Source: Tulasnella sp. 424
Taxonomy: Eukaryota > Basidiomycota > Agaricomycetes > Cantharellales > Tulasnellaceae
Direction of reading: 5' to 3'
NCBI GenBank assembly: GCA_019633425.1
Contig: WSUB01000030.1
Location: 62,001-126,000 of the forward strand
DNA length: 64,000 nt
Shown: positions 46,439-59,169 of the stretch, piece by piece
How the letters are laid out: the number at the start of each line of letters is the position of its first letter
Numbering within the stretch: position 1 is the stretch's first letter
The notes under the pieces: generated by a model
What the model was told of the DNA's origin: nothing
The model's input: the letters and a program-made list of their open reading frames with translations, nothing else
Database searches by the model: none
Program-made: the position numbers and the translations under genes

Positions 46439-48318
46439 ATGGACCCCCACCCGGAATACGTGGAAGACCTCCAGGAGCATGTACAGCACACTAGAGATCA
46501 CTCTATTGGGCTAGATCCCAGTCTTTGGGGACCTTCCTCACTCCCGTACACGGTATTACCGCCATCAACGATCTGGTCACCAGAAGAAAAACATCGGTTC
46601 TTTCACGCGCTGTCACGGCACTCTCGACTCCGACCTGATTTGATAGCTCAAGAGATTGGTGGAAGCAAGTCCGTCGTCGAAGTTTGCGTATATTTGGATG
46701 CACTCGACCGAGCCGTGGCGGAGGACTCCAGGCCATCATTAAAATTTCCGCTTGCTGTTGACGTCCCGGTAAAGATAATCAGGTTTGAGGAGAATCAGTC
46801 ACGGATCTTGAGGGAGCTTGAAATAAAGGAAGCTAGGTCACTCGACTCCGACGAAGAAGAGGAGAGCAATTCAGCGCCAACGTCTGATGACGACGAGGAT
46901 CCCGCCGTTGAAGGACCATTGCCCCGAAAGAGGCGCCGGATAGAGCAAAAAGGGGACTCTGAGTCTGCTCCTACAGCTGCTAAGTTGCACAAGGTTGGTA
47001 CCTTTCCTCGAGGCCTCAAATTGCAAATGTGAAAATGTGACAACGCGATTTCTATAGCCGGCGCCAGATCCTCAGGAGAAGAAGGCCACCGAAGAGGGAT
47101 TCGGAGATGCGGAGGACGATGATGATGAAGGTGTATTAAACAAGCAGAACGTTGTGCGGCTTGCACGGTGAGTCGGTCGAGTTGCGATGCATTGTCGTCT
47201 TGCTACAATCCCCGCCTCAAGGTTCTACTTCCACAACGTCAAATCCCACAAAGGAAAACTCCAAAGACTGCGTTTTACGGAAGAGCTAATTCCTGAAGAT
47301 ATATTTATCGAGCTGAACGAAGTTCTGATTCACTGGCTGCAATGCTTCATCCGATCGCTAGTGTTAAGGGTAGAGGCCGAACGAGTCTTGCTAGACGATG
47401 ACCAAAGGGCAAGTAACCACCCCGATACTTTTGTCTGTGTTATGCGTGCTTAAATGGGATTGATATCTTCCGCCGTCGTTCCAGATCGTTTTGGCGCGAG
47501 ATGTCGAGAGCTTACTTGTTGCGAGTCGGCAAGCACGTTCGAAGAAACAGTTCATCTCGCATCTACCACATCGGTTACATCTATCCCGCCCCGAGAACAA
47601 TGATGGGACATTAAATGGAAATTTCCGAGAAGATCGTAGTCCGTCAGCCAGCTCATCGGATGACGAGAGGGAAGACCCGTCATCCATCCATTCCGCACAC
47701 GTCTGGCACCCAGCCGTTCTCAAGTCAGTTGAGCGGCCGCCACGAAGTTACCCTAACTCCGAGATAGGCTTGAGTGATGCTGAAGATCGCGAGCTAAGCT
47801 CGGGCTCAGAGACTGAGGGAATATCGGTGGATATCGAGGACGAACTCGTTCAGAATGCTATCATCAACCAGAGAGAGGTCAACAATCTACTGCGACGTTA
47901 CTTCGGAACAATTCCCGAAGGACCAAGCGAGCTGGGTGCTACAAGGACCAACTCCGCTCGGTATAGTGCTGAGCAGATCGCAATCCTAGAAGAGGCATTT
48001 ACAATGAATGCTTTCCCGGACGCCTTCGGACCGATTGCGGGGCGGTGTGGTTTGTCGAGGAGTCAGGCCAGGGACTGGTGAGTCTATTTCACAGTTGAGA
48101 GTGCTGGATCTGACTTGGCGCTACCTACATGTCCTTTGGGGGAAAGGTTCAAGTATCACCGGAGGAAGAGGGGCATTCAACGCTACGGAACTGAGGGGCG
48201 AACGCGCGACCGTTCGCAGGGGGATGATAGCTTCGACAACGCCCCGCCTGCCCACACGAGTGAAAGCAGGACTTCTCTACCGCGGAGAGCGAAGAACATG
48301 ATCCAGCGGTACTTCTAA
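46439..48318 (+). CDS. Rrn5-like SANT protein with a C-terminal homeodomain
   Basis: Exons 46439-46993, 47058-47167, 47222-47408, 47485-48077 and 48147-48318 give 538 aa. A SANT/Myb-like unit (~44-95) reads TIWSPEEKHRFFHALSRHS, then LRPDLIAQEIGGSKSVVEVCVYLDAL, as in the Rrn5 subunit of the Pol I upstream activating factor. An acidic stretch (DSDEEEESN) and an RKRRR signal follow. Residues ~441-490 form a homeodomain: RYSAEQIAILEEAF, then SRSQARDWFKYHRRKR, with the recognition-helix Trp-Phe and basic end. The last junction falls inside WF. Intron 3 appears to be GC-AG (AGG/GCAAGT). Likely nuclear or nucleolar DNA binding; the Pol I role is from family resemblance only. Confidence 0.78.
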
Positions 48319-48803
48319 GTTTGTCAGTTTATATGTTAAAGTGTGTTCTGTTCTGTTCTGTAGGATAGCCGAGCGGAAGCGGCAATTTGTAGCCCTTGAA
48401 TTCGATTTAAGATTACAAAGAAACTACAGAAGATCCAGATTTCCGTAGCAGTATTGTGAAGAAAATACTTGGAGGCCCGGAAGAGAAGATATTGTTGATT
48501 TCCTAAGATAAGCATGGGTGCGAGATATCATGTATGTATCTTAGAATCTCGGTCGCTTCACCTCATAGTTTCTTATCCCGTCCTGAACAAACGTCGGGGG
48601 GAGGACCGGATTGGTCAGAATACAGCTTGGGGATCTTCAAATACACTCATGAATCTGCCGAGTTCCGACATCCAAAGCCCTTGGAGGCGTGGGTCTACGG
48701 GTTTCACGGTTTAACAGCACTACCTCTCAGCAAGCGATCGGTCATGCTCCGGGGCTTTCAGCACTACCTACCTACAAGCCTATCCACTAACAAGTCGGCG
48801 CTC

Positions 48804-50373
48804 ATGGATCAGCCCACATCAACGGCTGGCGATCCAAGTATAATCGATGCCCGTAAGATATTCGGGAAGCGGGAGGCTCCCTCTATGAATCATTCCCCGC
48901 CTGATGTCCATTCTGATTTGTTCACAGTCCTCCCCATCGAACTCATGAGCAGGGTATTTGAACTGTCAGACAAAATGAGTTGCGCAGCTGCCGCCATGGT
49001 CTGTAGAAGATGGAGTAACTCAGCTCTGGATGAACTTTGGAGATCTCTTCCATCCTTGGTGCCTTTGCTCAGCCTTCTCGGGCCTTTAGAAGACACGGAT
49101 TTGGGCAAGGTAGGATGTCATTCCGGATCCATATCGTACTATTTTAAATCTAATACCCTCTCTGAAGGATCTTCATCCCGACGTCATTGTGGCCGATAGT
49201 ACCTGGGAGGTTTTCAAGTCTTATGCAAGGAGGGTGCGGGTGCTGGAGCACAACGATTCTCCAGACGGGTGCATTTCAACCGGGCTGGTTTTGCGGATAG
49301 TCTCCTCCCAATTGGGCCAGACCATCCTACCGAACCTTCGCGAAGCCCGATGGAACCTGAGCACTCAGGACACCACCCATCAAGTAACTGTCCTTTCCTC
49401 ACCCTCTCTGGAGAATCTCTCCATCCAGGTTGACGGAATTGATGTTCGAATGATGCAGAGGATGCTGGTTTCTCTCTCCTCCCTTCCGCTCCCTCATCTT
49501 CGAACCTTCCACCTCTCAACAGAGTACGCTCGAGGCATTGATTCGTTGTTCAATAGGGCACTTTCAACGTTTATCAGGCACAGGGAGACATTGTCGGTGC
49601 TAAGGCTTCAGGCGATTCAGATTACGCCAGATGGGGGAATCCTACAGGCCGCTTGTGGCTTCTCGCAGCTTCGGGTGTTCGAAGGCGATCTCGTCGGCTT
49701 CACTGGCACAAACTTTCGATCCGCTCTAGAGGGCTTGGCTTCCTCCTGCCCCTTCTTGGAAGTCATCGCCTTAAGCAAAGGCGGTTTGGATTCGGAAGAC
49801 ATTGGGGAGCCATTGACTTTCGTTGATGTGGAACCGCTCCTGCGATGTCGACGCCTCGCGGACGTTAGGATCTGGGGAGATACGTTACAAGCTTTCGAGG
49901 AGGAGGACATCCGATTGATCGGTCAGGCTTGGCCACGGCTAACGACGCTGATCATTGGAACACGAGCAGAACCAGGAACAGAATTTGGAACACCCTTCTT
50001 CCGATTAATGGAGTTCGCTCAGTATATTCCAACCATACAACGCCTGGCTTGCCGATTCTACTACTGTTCCGAGCACATGCCAACCGCAGACCAGGTGACT
50101 GCTCGGTTCAAGCAACTTCGCGTTCTCGGCCTTGAAGAAAGTACAATCCCATCGGAGAGCCTCACGTCTGTGGCGGAGTTCCTAGCCATGGTCTGCGGTC
50201 CAGAGGTCAAGTTCACTTCCTCTGAAAACAGTTGGTTTACCGACCGAGCATTCCTGGATCGGGAGGGTTTCAGTGAGCCTGACGAATGGGATCAAGTCGA
50301 GACAATTATACGGGCCATTCATCGTGCGCAAGTTGGCTATGGCTACTTAAAGCTGGGTCCGGGAGACATCTAA
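48804..50373 (+). CDS. F-box/leucine-rich protein F8, dispersed relative
   Basis: Exons 48804-49109 and 49168-50373 give 503 aa. The F-box is at ~37-85 (LPIELMSRVFELSDKMSCAAAAMVCRRWSNSALDELWRSLPSL). The intron lies at the same codon as intron 2 of the array (DLGK/DLHPDVIVADSTW), showing common descent. The leucine-rich part is diverged (LRLQAIQITPDGG, FVDVEPLLRCRRLADVRIW), but VAEFLAMVCGPEVK is kept. The chosen start is MDQPTST; the frame is open to 48534 without family features. Frames are intact, so it looks like a working, older copy. Confidence 0.8.
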
Positions 50374-51123
50374 ATCGAGGTCGAAGGTATCTGCAAACGT
50401 ATGTAGGTCGGGGCGCTGGTTTACGAGCGTGAATACAATTCCTTTGATTTGACTGACATCCAATGGATAGGGAAATAGCTGTGCAGTATCTTGATGATGG
50501 AGTAGCTGCGGACAGCTTCTAACGTGGTTGACCAACGGGCTCGGAGGAAAGAAAGATATGAATTTAAATGATAAAAATCCGGAGTGATTAGTACAACAAT
50601 GAGATATAGTGGGTAGACAGACAACGGCAATCAGAGAGATCGGCGTGAGCGAATAAAACATACTACAGATAGGAAAATAAAAGAAACAGTCTAGACGGAA
50701 TGAGAAGTCGACCACCAACTGGATATAAAGCACCCGCTTTTGAAGATCCGAGTTATGAAGGGTCGAGGACAATCCATAGTAAGGACACGGGTGAAGACAC
50801 CACGTTCTAGGTATATCGGATTCCAGCAGAAGTCAATTCCGCCGTCGGGATGGGTAGTCGTGAGGAAGTTAGGACAGAAACATGGCCATAGAGAACGCGA
50901 TTGCCTGCATATCGGCATGACGAGATAAATGAGGAAGGGAGACGCGGACGGACTTGGGATGGGATGGGGAAGTATGCTACATGATAAGGGTTCACGTCGT
51001 CAAGTAGTGGCGGTGGGGGTTGAGATTATGGTTGCTGTAATGACTCTCCGGAAAGTCGAGTAGGGGAGGCCGAAACTTGGATCAAGAGTTGGAGAAAGAA
51101 CCGGGATAGGAGGGGGGAGATTT
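50374..51123. other. Convergent spacer after F8
   Basis: About 750 bp between convergent genes. The minus strand has a 141-codon open frame (50347-50772), hydrophobic and without family features, overlapping the F8 stop. Probably not a gene. Confidence 0.35.
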
Positions 51124-52678
51124 TTAGGCCAACTTGGCCGATAATTCGTTGAGGAATCGAATGACACGACCGACACCTTCTTTGACAGCGGCACGGTCGC
51201 TTTCGAGGATCTGATGCATCCATCGCCCCTCGAAACGGTCTGGATGGAAACGGAGCATCTAGAACCAGGTAACATCATTAGTTCGTGGGATGTGTGGAAC
51301 TTCAGTAAAATCTACGTACCGCATCACGGGCTCTCTGTTTTAAGACTTTGGCATTGACAACCCCGTCAGCTCCAGGGGCCAGCAGGAAGCCTTCGAATCT
51401 GCCATCTTCAAGTTCATTCACGAAGCGTATCGAACCAACAACAGGCCATGGAATATCGGAGAGTGAAAGATACTGGCCAGGTGGGGGGAATTGGCCATCC
51501 TGCATTGCTTTCCAGCGGGCCTCGTACGTTTCCCAAGCGTATTGGACGAGCCTGTTTTGTTGGCCGAGAATAGTGCGCTCGCGCTGGTGCTGAAGAACTT
51601 CAGCTTCGCGCTTTTCGTGTTTTCTGGCACTTTTGGCTTCAGATTGGGCGGTTCCCAGCGCCTCGAGGCGCTTACGCTCCTCGTGGCGAACACGCTCTGC
51701 CTCCACACTCCTGCGAGTGGCGTGTTCGGCGGCCTGCTCCATTCGCCGTTTCTCGTCTACGGCTCGGCGGTGACGTTCCTCAGCATCAAGGGGGTCCGCT
51801 TTGTGAGAGGTGTCACCATCGCTGAGAGCGGTGACTTTTGGGACGAAAATAGTGGGTTTCGGCGAGGTTGGGTTCGTGTTCGAGCGAGCACGATTTTGTG
51901 GGATCGGATTAGAAGATGTTTGTACAAAAGCTCGAGGAATGGATAAGTTAGGTGAAAGAGGTGATGGGCAGACGGGCGTCGATGGGATGCTTGGGGCAGG
52001 CGAAGAAGTCATGCGTCGAGCTGGGGCTGTGAATATATGGTAGTTTGGAGGCAAGGCGCTCGAGCGCGTTGGCGAGCGAGGGGGAGTGCCATTTGATTCA
52101 GGTCGAATCTGCGTGAACGGCTGGGGGCTGGCGCGATACCGCGGAGGGGGCGTTGCCGGGGTCGTGCTCCTGCTATTCTGAGAGCTGGAGTGGGTATAGT
52201 TGAAGCTTCCAGTTCGAACTGGAGTCGGAGCGAAAGGTGTGGTTCCTTTCCGAGAATCGACGCTTGAGCTGCGAGAGCTTGGTGTGGAAGGCCACTCCCC
52301 AGCCTCAGCGGACGGCCCTCTTGAATGTGGTCTTTTACTGTCCGTTTCCGTTCTCTTTGCGGTTGCCTGCTTTGTTATATCCTCGTCATCTCTCCGAGGT
52401 ATAGTATCGGCGTGCTTGCGCTTTTCGTACTCGGACCATTGAGCCTGGGTCCGAGATGCTTTTCGGTCCTCGTAAGCTTTCCATCTAGCCTGCCAGAGCA
52501 GCCGGTCTCGTTCTTTTTGCTGCCAGTCTGAGTGATCGCGGGGCGAAGATGGGGTCGAGCTTAATGGGGAAGGAACGGGAGAGAAGGCTCTGAGAGGCGG
52601 CGTTGTGGGAGGAGGTGCGCTGGGTGGTCTTGCGTATTGTTGATATATGGGGCCCTTTAGTGTCGCCATGGGCGGCAA
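51124..52678 (-). CDS. Coiled-coil protein with a C-terminal HPD-containing segment
   Basis: Exons 52678-51320 and 51258-51124 give 497 aa. The first ~110 residues are Pro/Ser-rich, then charged (RDRLLWQARWKAYEDRK). The middle is Ser/Pro-rich and disordered. A charged helix rich in Glu/Arg (~300-390, AEERHRRAVDEKRRMEQ) predicts a coiled coil. The end has SLSDIPWPV, RARDAMLRFHPDRFEGR and VIRFLNEL. HPD is the J-domain signature, but a full J-domain (helix II plus conserved Leu) is not evident. Function unknown. An alternative start is MATLKGP, nine bases downstream. Confidence 0.72.
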
Positions 52679-55324
52679 GAGTGGGAGGGAAGGAGAAGAA
52701 TGTTAAGCCGAGAGGACGCCAGGTTGAACTGTGCAGGTACGGCTGTGGCAGACAGTGCTAGGGGTCGCCACTGATTGCTGAGAGTGGATGCTTTGGGCCA
52801 AAGAATGTCGCTCTGAACTTTTTTTTTCGGTTCCGCTGAGGTGTACTACCAGACTGCCCCCTTGCTGACTGCACGCAGCACTTGAAGAGTCAGTACAGGA
52901 GGACCGGTAGGTGCTGAGGAGGTCCCTTTGGAACGCTGACGGGAAGTGCGGTGAGTAGCCTTGGGGGCTGGGAGGAGGGAATAAGCTGAGAGCGATTGAG
53001 CGAGGACAGGCCTCGTTCTTTAGACGCAGACTGAGAACCACGCGTGTAATCCCCATAAAGCCCGTAAACGCCGCATCAACGGCACGGTCTGTCCTTCTCC
53101 CGATTTGTCTCGCTTTCTTCGATAAGAGACAAAGCCATGCGTCGCTTGCACAGCCTATGTGCTTCATCTATCATTTCGAGATACAATGCTCTCTAACAAG
53201 ATCAACACTAGTCTTTGCCGTCCATGAAACCCATCCCTTGCCTCCCCGACACCCTCGGATTTCTCTCGGATGACCACCCCTGGAGACGTGGACACTGAAA
53301 TTCGGCCTCCCCCGCTTTCGCGTAAATGGGGCATCCGAGAGAAATAACTCGCAAAGACACCCCATAATGCCTGAGAAATTTGAACCCCGCGGTGGGAGTG
53401 AAAGTCTGCTTAGCTTGGGAGCTGGGATATCCGAGGGTCTGGGCTCGACCGCGCACTGACCTCATCACTATCCGGCTTCCTCCCAAGAGCGTCGGTTCAG
53501 TCACAAGCGCTTCTTATGGGCTGTGCCTGTGATAGTTTAGGCTTCTTAACTTGCAATTCGCCTAGGATGGGCCACGCATTCGCCTCGTGCAGGTGGTCCC
53601 GCGTCAAGGGAGTCGCTCTATCTAATGCCTGATCCATCGCAGAGTGTCAAATGATTGGCCATCGATTCATCTATTTACAAGCTGCGACTGATAGGATGGT
53701 ATCTTTTTCACTTCGTTTGCCCCTCGATGTAATTAAGACGCAGTCTATCTACCATCATTTCATTTGGTGCAACGTCGTTCTCTAGAAGTGTCCGGTAATA
53801 CCACATGAGACGCCCGCCATTAACCTCTGATCGACTTCAAGAAGGCCAACCACAAGTGGTCCTGAGCAATCCAGCTATATGTTCGTTTCTTGGATGAGAT
53901 CTTCCACTTTGGCCTCGACGGCCCGGTAGAACAAGATTATCTGCCGATCCTTGACCTGATGCGTTTCGAGCCTCTAACGTGCAAAGACCTTGACTCGACC
54001 AATGGCAAGCGCTTTCGAAATGAAATAGAGAATCAGGTGCTAATCAAAGGGTTATCATTGGATTATATTCTCTCCCGCTCAGTCAACCTCAACAGCTGAC
54101 CCCAAGGTTCTGAAAGCTCCGCTCCATTCGCACTTTGGAATTCATACTCCCATCCGGCCTTTTCGAATTCGCTAGTTGTCTCAATTCCGTTGATCCCGCA
54201 GTTCTTCGTCTTTACTGTCTTTGTTTATGGTACGTCGAGCTCGAAGATTATCACGATGGCATCGAAATCAAAGCTGCGAGATCCAATTATACGCCGGTCC
54301 CGCGCGATACGTGTTTGACCACCTTGATTTCTCTGAAGAGAGCCAGACTCAACGGTTCACCGAGGGAAGAGATTAACAGCAAACATCATTATTCGTACTT
54401 TCAATGCATTTCTTTGGGGATTAGGGCGGAAGGCCAGCTATTGAGGGGATCGCAGCTCCAAGCATCCCTCAGCTCCGCCAGCCGCTTCACCTTCCGCATC
54501 TCAGGCCGAAGCGGGATGTCGGCTTCGGTAGGCAGGCACGTCGCTACTATTGCGGTCACCGTCCCAGAAGCAAGGCAGCCTAGTATCGAGCTATCCTCTC
54601 AAGAGACTCGTTGCTGGTCGCCCGTCTAACATTATTTCGCCCTAATAACACGGGGACAGCTCGAAAGTCCCCGGTGGAGTGGTTCCTAGCGGGGCCTTCG
54701 AACTTCAGGCTCGTGGAAAACGGCTTTATGGACTCTCCTCGTCGTAAATATCTTGAGATGGGACATGGCTGGGCGTGCTTTTTGCTCGGGAAGATCTGGT
54801 AATTAGGAGCGGGGTGTACTGGGACAGGAAGAGCTCAATAATATTATAAGAAAAGTCGAAACGACCTTCGACATGTAAAGTGACGAGGGCCTGCGGCTGC
54901 TGATGGAGAGAAAGCAAAAACACCATTACACAGTCGAATCGAACGTGCACGCAGAGATAAATGGCGCATTAAGCGCTCAGCCCAGCATCGTATCCAACAA
55001 AGAACCCTTTTACTCCATTCCAAACATGTAACAAGGCAAACAGGATGGTTTGTAGAGAGGAAAGGGTAGGACTTAGAGCTACGAGAAGAAGGGCCGAGTC
55101 TGAGTACGGATGTCGACGCTGAACGTGCGCGGATTTCATTAGAATCGGATCACAGGTGGTAAGGGGTGACTGGAACTAGCGAGCTTGATGAGGGAAGGAC
55201 GGAAGTGACGTCAGGGGATCGGACGCTGAACATTTTGGGCTGAGAAACCCGTCCCCTGCGGCTTCGCTTAATCAGGGATTTGGGGACCTTTTTATTAGAC
55301 CTTGTCTTCACTGTCCACTGAAGG
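52679..55324. other. 2.6-kb stretch before F9
   Basis: It holds the upstream region of the 52678 gene and one of two degenerate direct repeats (53835-54800). ORFs at 52703-53167 and 53208-53504 (minus) have no family features. Nothing else recognised. Confidence 0.4.
53835..54800 (+). repeat. Degenerate direct repeat, left copy
   Basis: About 970 bp matching 57440-58410 with many substitutions and indels. Shared blocks include TTCGAGCCTCTAACG, TCATTGGATT and ACACGGGGA. Translation shows coding-like pieces (FEPLTCKDLDSTN; in the partner FEPLTRKDPDSTN) in broken frames. Probably a decayed gene pair; no family recognised. Confidence 0.65.
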
Positions 55325-57057
55325 ATGTTTTCAAGACTTTCAAGATTACTTTTGACTCCCGCAGTACGTGCGATGTCCGAAAGGAAAACAAAAATGGTAC
55401 GAATTACCCCCGGGCGTGGATTGGATCCGTCAATTCGATCCCGTATCTTACTTTCTTTCCGTTTTTTTTTTTGCCTCACAGATCAAAGTACATTTACCGG
55501 CACCCCGCTTAGGGGAAGCTGAAAGTTCGGAGGATTCCACGTCACATCAAACAAAGACAGGTCTGGGAGGTAGGCAGGGTTCTTCATCGTCATTCAATAA
55601 AATTTCTCATCGGGCGGTATCTCAGTGGTCGCTCAAGAGATGCCTATAGAAGTATTGGCCATGATATTCGAGATGCTTGACAGACAGGGTTGTGCGGCTG
55701 CTGCCGTCGTATGTCGCCGCTGGAGTGGCGTTGCACTAGACAAACTCTGGAGATCACTTCCGACGCTCGTGCCGCTTTTTAGGCTTCTTGGTCCGCTGGA
55801 GAATATCGACCTTGGCTATGTGCGTCGGAGAACCTTCTGCGTTGCTGGCGTGATGACTAACCGTCTGTACTTCTCGTAGGATCTGCACCCTGACGTTGTC
55901 TTGACTGAAAAGTCTTGGGGCCTTTTCAAGTCATATGGTGCCCGAGTACGACATTTCACGTATGATGACGACCACTATTCGCGTCAGATATCGAGTGGGT
56001 TGATTATGCGAGCCCTCGCAGTCCACCCAGAAGGAGGAATCCTCCCCAATCTTCGAGCCGTACATTGGAACGTCGATGGAAGCGGGTTGAATCACGTCCT
56101 GGCGTTTTGCTCTTTTTCGCTGGAGCGAATGCATCTTGACATTACGTCGTGCAAAACTCCGGTGGAGCAGGTCGAAAGGCTACTCTCCTGTCTCTCATCG
56201 TCACTCGCAAACCGCCTCAAGTTCTTCAGATTCGAAACAAATACGGAGAGTGAGATGCTAAACACCGCAGTGAATACATTCATCAAAACACAACACGGTT
56301 TACTTGGAGTGGAGTTTCCCCATTACGTGATTTGGGACCCAGCGACCATAACAGCAGTATGTCAAGCTTCGCCACAGCTTCAGACCTTCTGCGCAGAGTT
56401 CCTACCGGAGGTGTTCCAAGTAGCCATAAATGCATTGGTCACTAGGAGTCCTTCCTTGCGATACATCCGCCTCGTACGGGCAGAGGGCGATCCCGGAGAA
56501 AAGGCAATGTGCATGGCTGACATCGAGCCGCTGCTACAACTCTCCGTCGTGGAAGATCTCGCCCTTTGGCTTGACTGCAACCTAAATTTAGACGTTCAAG
56601 ACATCCAGCAAATGGGTCAAGCGTGGAGGAAACTAGCATCCTTGATCATCTTTTCATGCGGGGAATCTGGGGACGGCTTTCCACTTTCCCAACTGGTTGC
56701 ATTTGCGGAATGGTTCCCGGCCCTCGAGCATTTCGCCGCCTCAGTCGACTGCACCGGAGATATTCCCAGTGCAAATGGCGTCCTCACTCGGTTCAAAAGT
56801 CTTCACAGGCTACTATTGTTCCATGTCCATATTCAGGGTGTAAAGCGAAGGCATCTCGCGGAGTTCCTGGCCGTGGTCTGTGGACCTGGGGTCAATGTCA
56901 TGACCTGCGGTCAGAGTCCGGAATGGTTTGAAATCCTCGAGGGCGAGCTTATATGGATGCCATGACCTCCGAGAAGAACAGCCCAACAAACTTGGAGATA
57001 CAAGACTGGATGGCTAGCTTCTATCGGGTGCAAGAAGGTCTTCAGCGGTTGAAATAG
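55325..57057 (+). CDS. F-box/leucine-rich protein F9, C-terminus frameshifted
   Basis: The F-box exon is 55626-55819 (194 nt, as in the array) and intron 2 is 55820-55879 (60 nt). Exon 3 starts at 55880 and reads DLHPDVVLTEKSWGLFKSYGARVRHF. Its frame stops at 56965 (..EGELIWMP). The family's C-terminus continues in another frame (IQDWMASFYRVQEGLQRLK) to a TAG at 57055-57057, implying a net one-base loss near 56950. The exon before ends at 55569. One 5' model, with ATG 55325, an intron from GTACGT and an acceptor CACAG before IKVHLP, keeps frame but is unproven. The product would lack ~35 residues. Confidence 0.65.
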
Positions 57058-59169
57058 GCAGAGGAGGGGAAGCCATCCATGATGTGCACCTGGGCAGTTG
57101 GGATTAGTTGACTTGCACCATTCTTACGATATTTCATTCCGAGTCTGCTGTTGTTGGATTCGAGCCTGTTAGAATTAGCATATGGATTGATTCATAGGTT
57201 GTAATGCATTAGCGTCTCCCAGGTCCCTGACCATCCCCTTATGATACCCGCAGTAAATAATCGATATCGGAGGAGCTAATAAGGTGCTAACGTGTTATCA
57301 CCCAGGGTCCTCCTTATAGCTCCCAACCAGGACGCGGAAGACGCTGTGGTGTTCCATCACGGAGTCTGGGGACGGAGCCCATCCTTCTCACCGTTCGGAT
57401 GGTTTCCTTGATTTGTATACGTGCCGTCGATACGGTTCCTCAAGAAGGGCAATCACACGGGACTCCAAAAAACCTAGCTCAATGTTCGTCTTCTTTGACG
57501 AGGTTGATCACTCCCGCCTCTACGGCTTGCTAGCTCGAACAAGGCCTTCAGCGGATCATCAACCTGATCCCTTTCGAGCCTCTAACGCGCAAAGACCCCG
57601 ATTCAACCAACGACCAGCGCTTTCAGGTTCTAATCGGAAAATTATCATTGGATTGCACTCTCTCCGCTCTGTCAACCTCAACAAAGGTGAGCAGCTGACC
57701 CTGTTCCGAAAGCCCAGTTACATCATTCGCACCTTGGAATTCATACCCCCATCCGGCCTCTTCAATTGCCTCAATTCCGTTGATTCCGCAGTTTCCCATT
57801 CTATGACACGCCGAGCTCAGAGCTTATCACGATGGAATCGAAACCAAAAAGCTGCGAGATCCAATCCTCCTTTGCTTCCGCCTAAGATACGTGTTTGACC
57901 AATCGCATTCGTCTAAAGAGAGCCAAACTCAACACTTCTCTGAGGGTAAAAGCTGCCAGTGTAAAGAGGAACGCGGTAAACATACCTACACGACATCTCT
58001 CTCGGGATCAGGAGAAGGGCAACTATTGGTGGGATCATTAGAGCTCCAGGCGATCCTCAGCTCAGCCAACCCGCTCCGCCTTCCGCGTCTCCAGCCAGAA
58101 CGGATGTTCGGCCTTCGTCAGGCAGCCATGCCGCTCGTCGTGAGCTCGCGGTTTGGGAAAACGGTCATCCGGGTCACCATCCAGAAGCAAGACGGCCTTG
58201 CATGAAGCTATCTGAAAAGGCACTCGTTGCTGGTTACCCGTATAACGGTACCTTTGCACTGCTAACACGGGGATAGTTCGAAAGTCCCCGGTGATACAAT
58301 TCCGTCCTGGGCATCGCGCTCCGGCTTGTGGAAAACCACTTTACGGGGTCCCGGTCGTAAACGTCTTTAGAAGAGATATAAGTGGGCGGGTCCTTTTGCT
58401 TTAAGAGTCGCAGCGTTTCCTTCCCTCTCGTTGTGCTCCCCTTTACTCTTGAAAACTGGTGTCCTTTGATTCCAGCGAGTCGCTACTGGACTCCCTGCCA
58501 CGACTAGCAATCATTGTCTCAGAGCTTGGCTTGAGGGAGATTGAGCTAGGTAGCTCGCCATCATAACGAATTGCGAGCTAGATGGTCAATCATTTCGCAA
58601 CCGTGTCTCTTCAAGTCTATGGGAGTTCAAAGCACGACGGGAGCCATGACCTTGAACGCTCAAACCCAGTTCGGTAGGCTTGTGGGCCCGGCTTCAAGGG
58701 TGCCTGCAATTTATATTCCAAGGTTTCCAGACCATCCAGTTTGGCAAGAGCTTAAGACCTCGACACGAGCCGTCATTCGCTGGTCGAATCTACAATGATG
58801 GCGCCTCGACTGGATAATGTATTCAGCGGAACAAATGAAATCCTGCGAGTCGAGCATCATCACTCATAATAGCATCTATTTGATTACGCAGCCATGCACA
58901 AATTCGGTGACTGCAAGGATCATACTGGCAAGTCTCGATGGTGGCTTGGTGGAGGTGTTGTTGACCCTCGCGTAACCCGAACCGCGGGAATTGTTGGTAC
59001 CTTGTTGCCAGTCGGGGCTTCTCGCCAAGGCCATGCTTCTCGTTGTGTTGTCCAGTCCATTTGCAGATCGACTTTTCTTCCACCTCCTCCTTCTCTCTCC
59101 TCCTCCTCTTCCCTCCTCACCGCCCTTCCCGTTCTCTACGACCGAACCACATTCTTTAAGCAGCTCACC
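57058..59169. other. 2.1-kb stretch after F9
   Basis: It contains the right copy of the degenerate repeat (57440-58410) and the promoter of the secreted-protein gene, with a strong C/T tract at about 59078-59125. Small ORFs (57413-57898, 57891-58205) fall inside the repeat and look like remnants. Confidence 0.4.
57440..58410 (+). repeat. Degenerate direct repeat, right copy
   Basis: Partner of 53835-54800, same orientation, so F9 lies between the two. Coding-like remnants include SLDCTLSALSTST and PPSGLFNCLNSVDSA in different frames. Confidence 0.65.

Noticed and set aside
48534..48803. Upstream extension of F8 (90 residues)
   Set aside because: Composition is not F-box-like; a better ATG follows at 48804.
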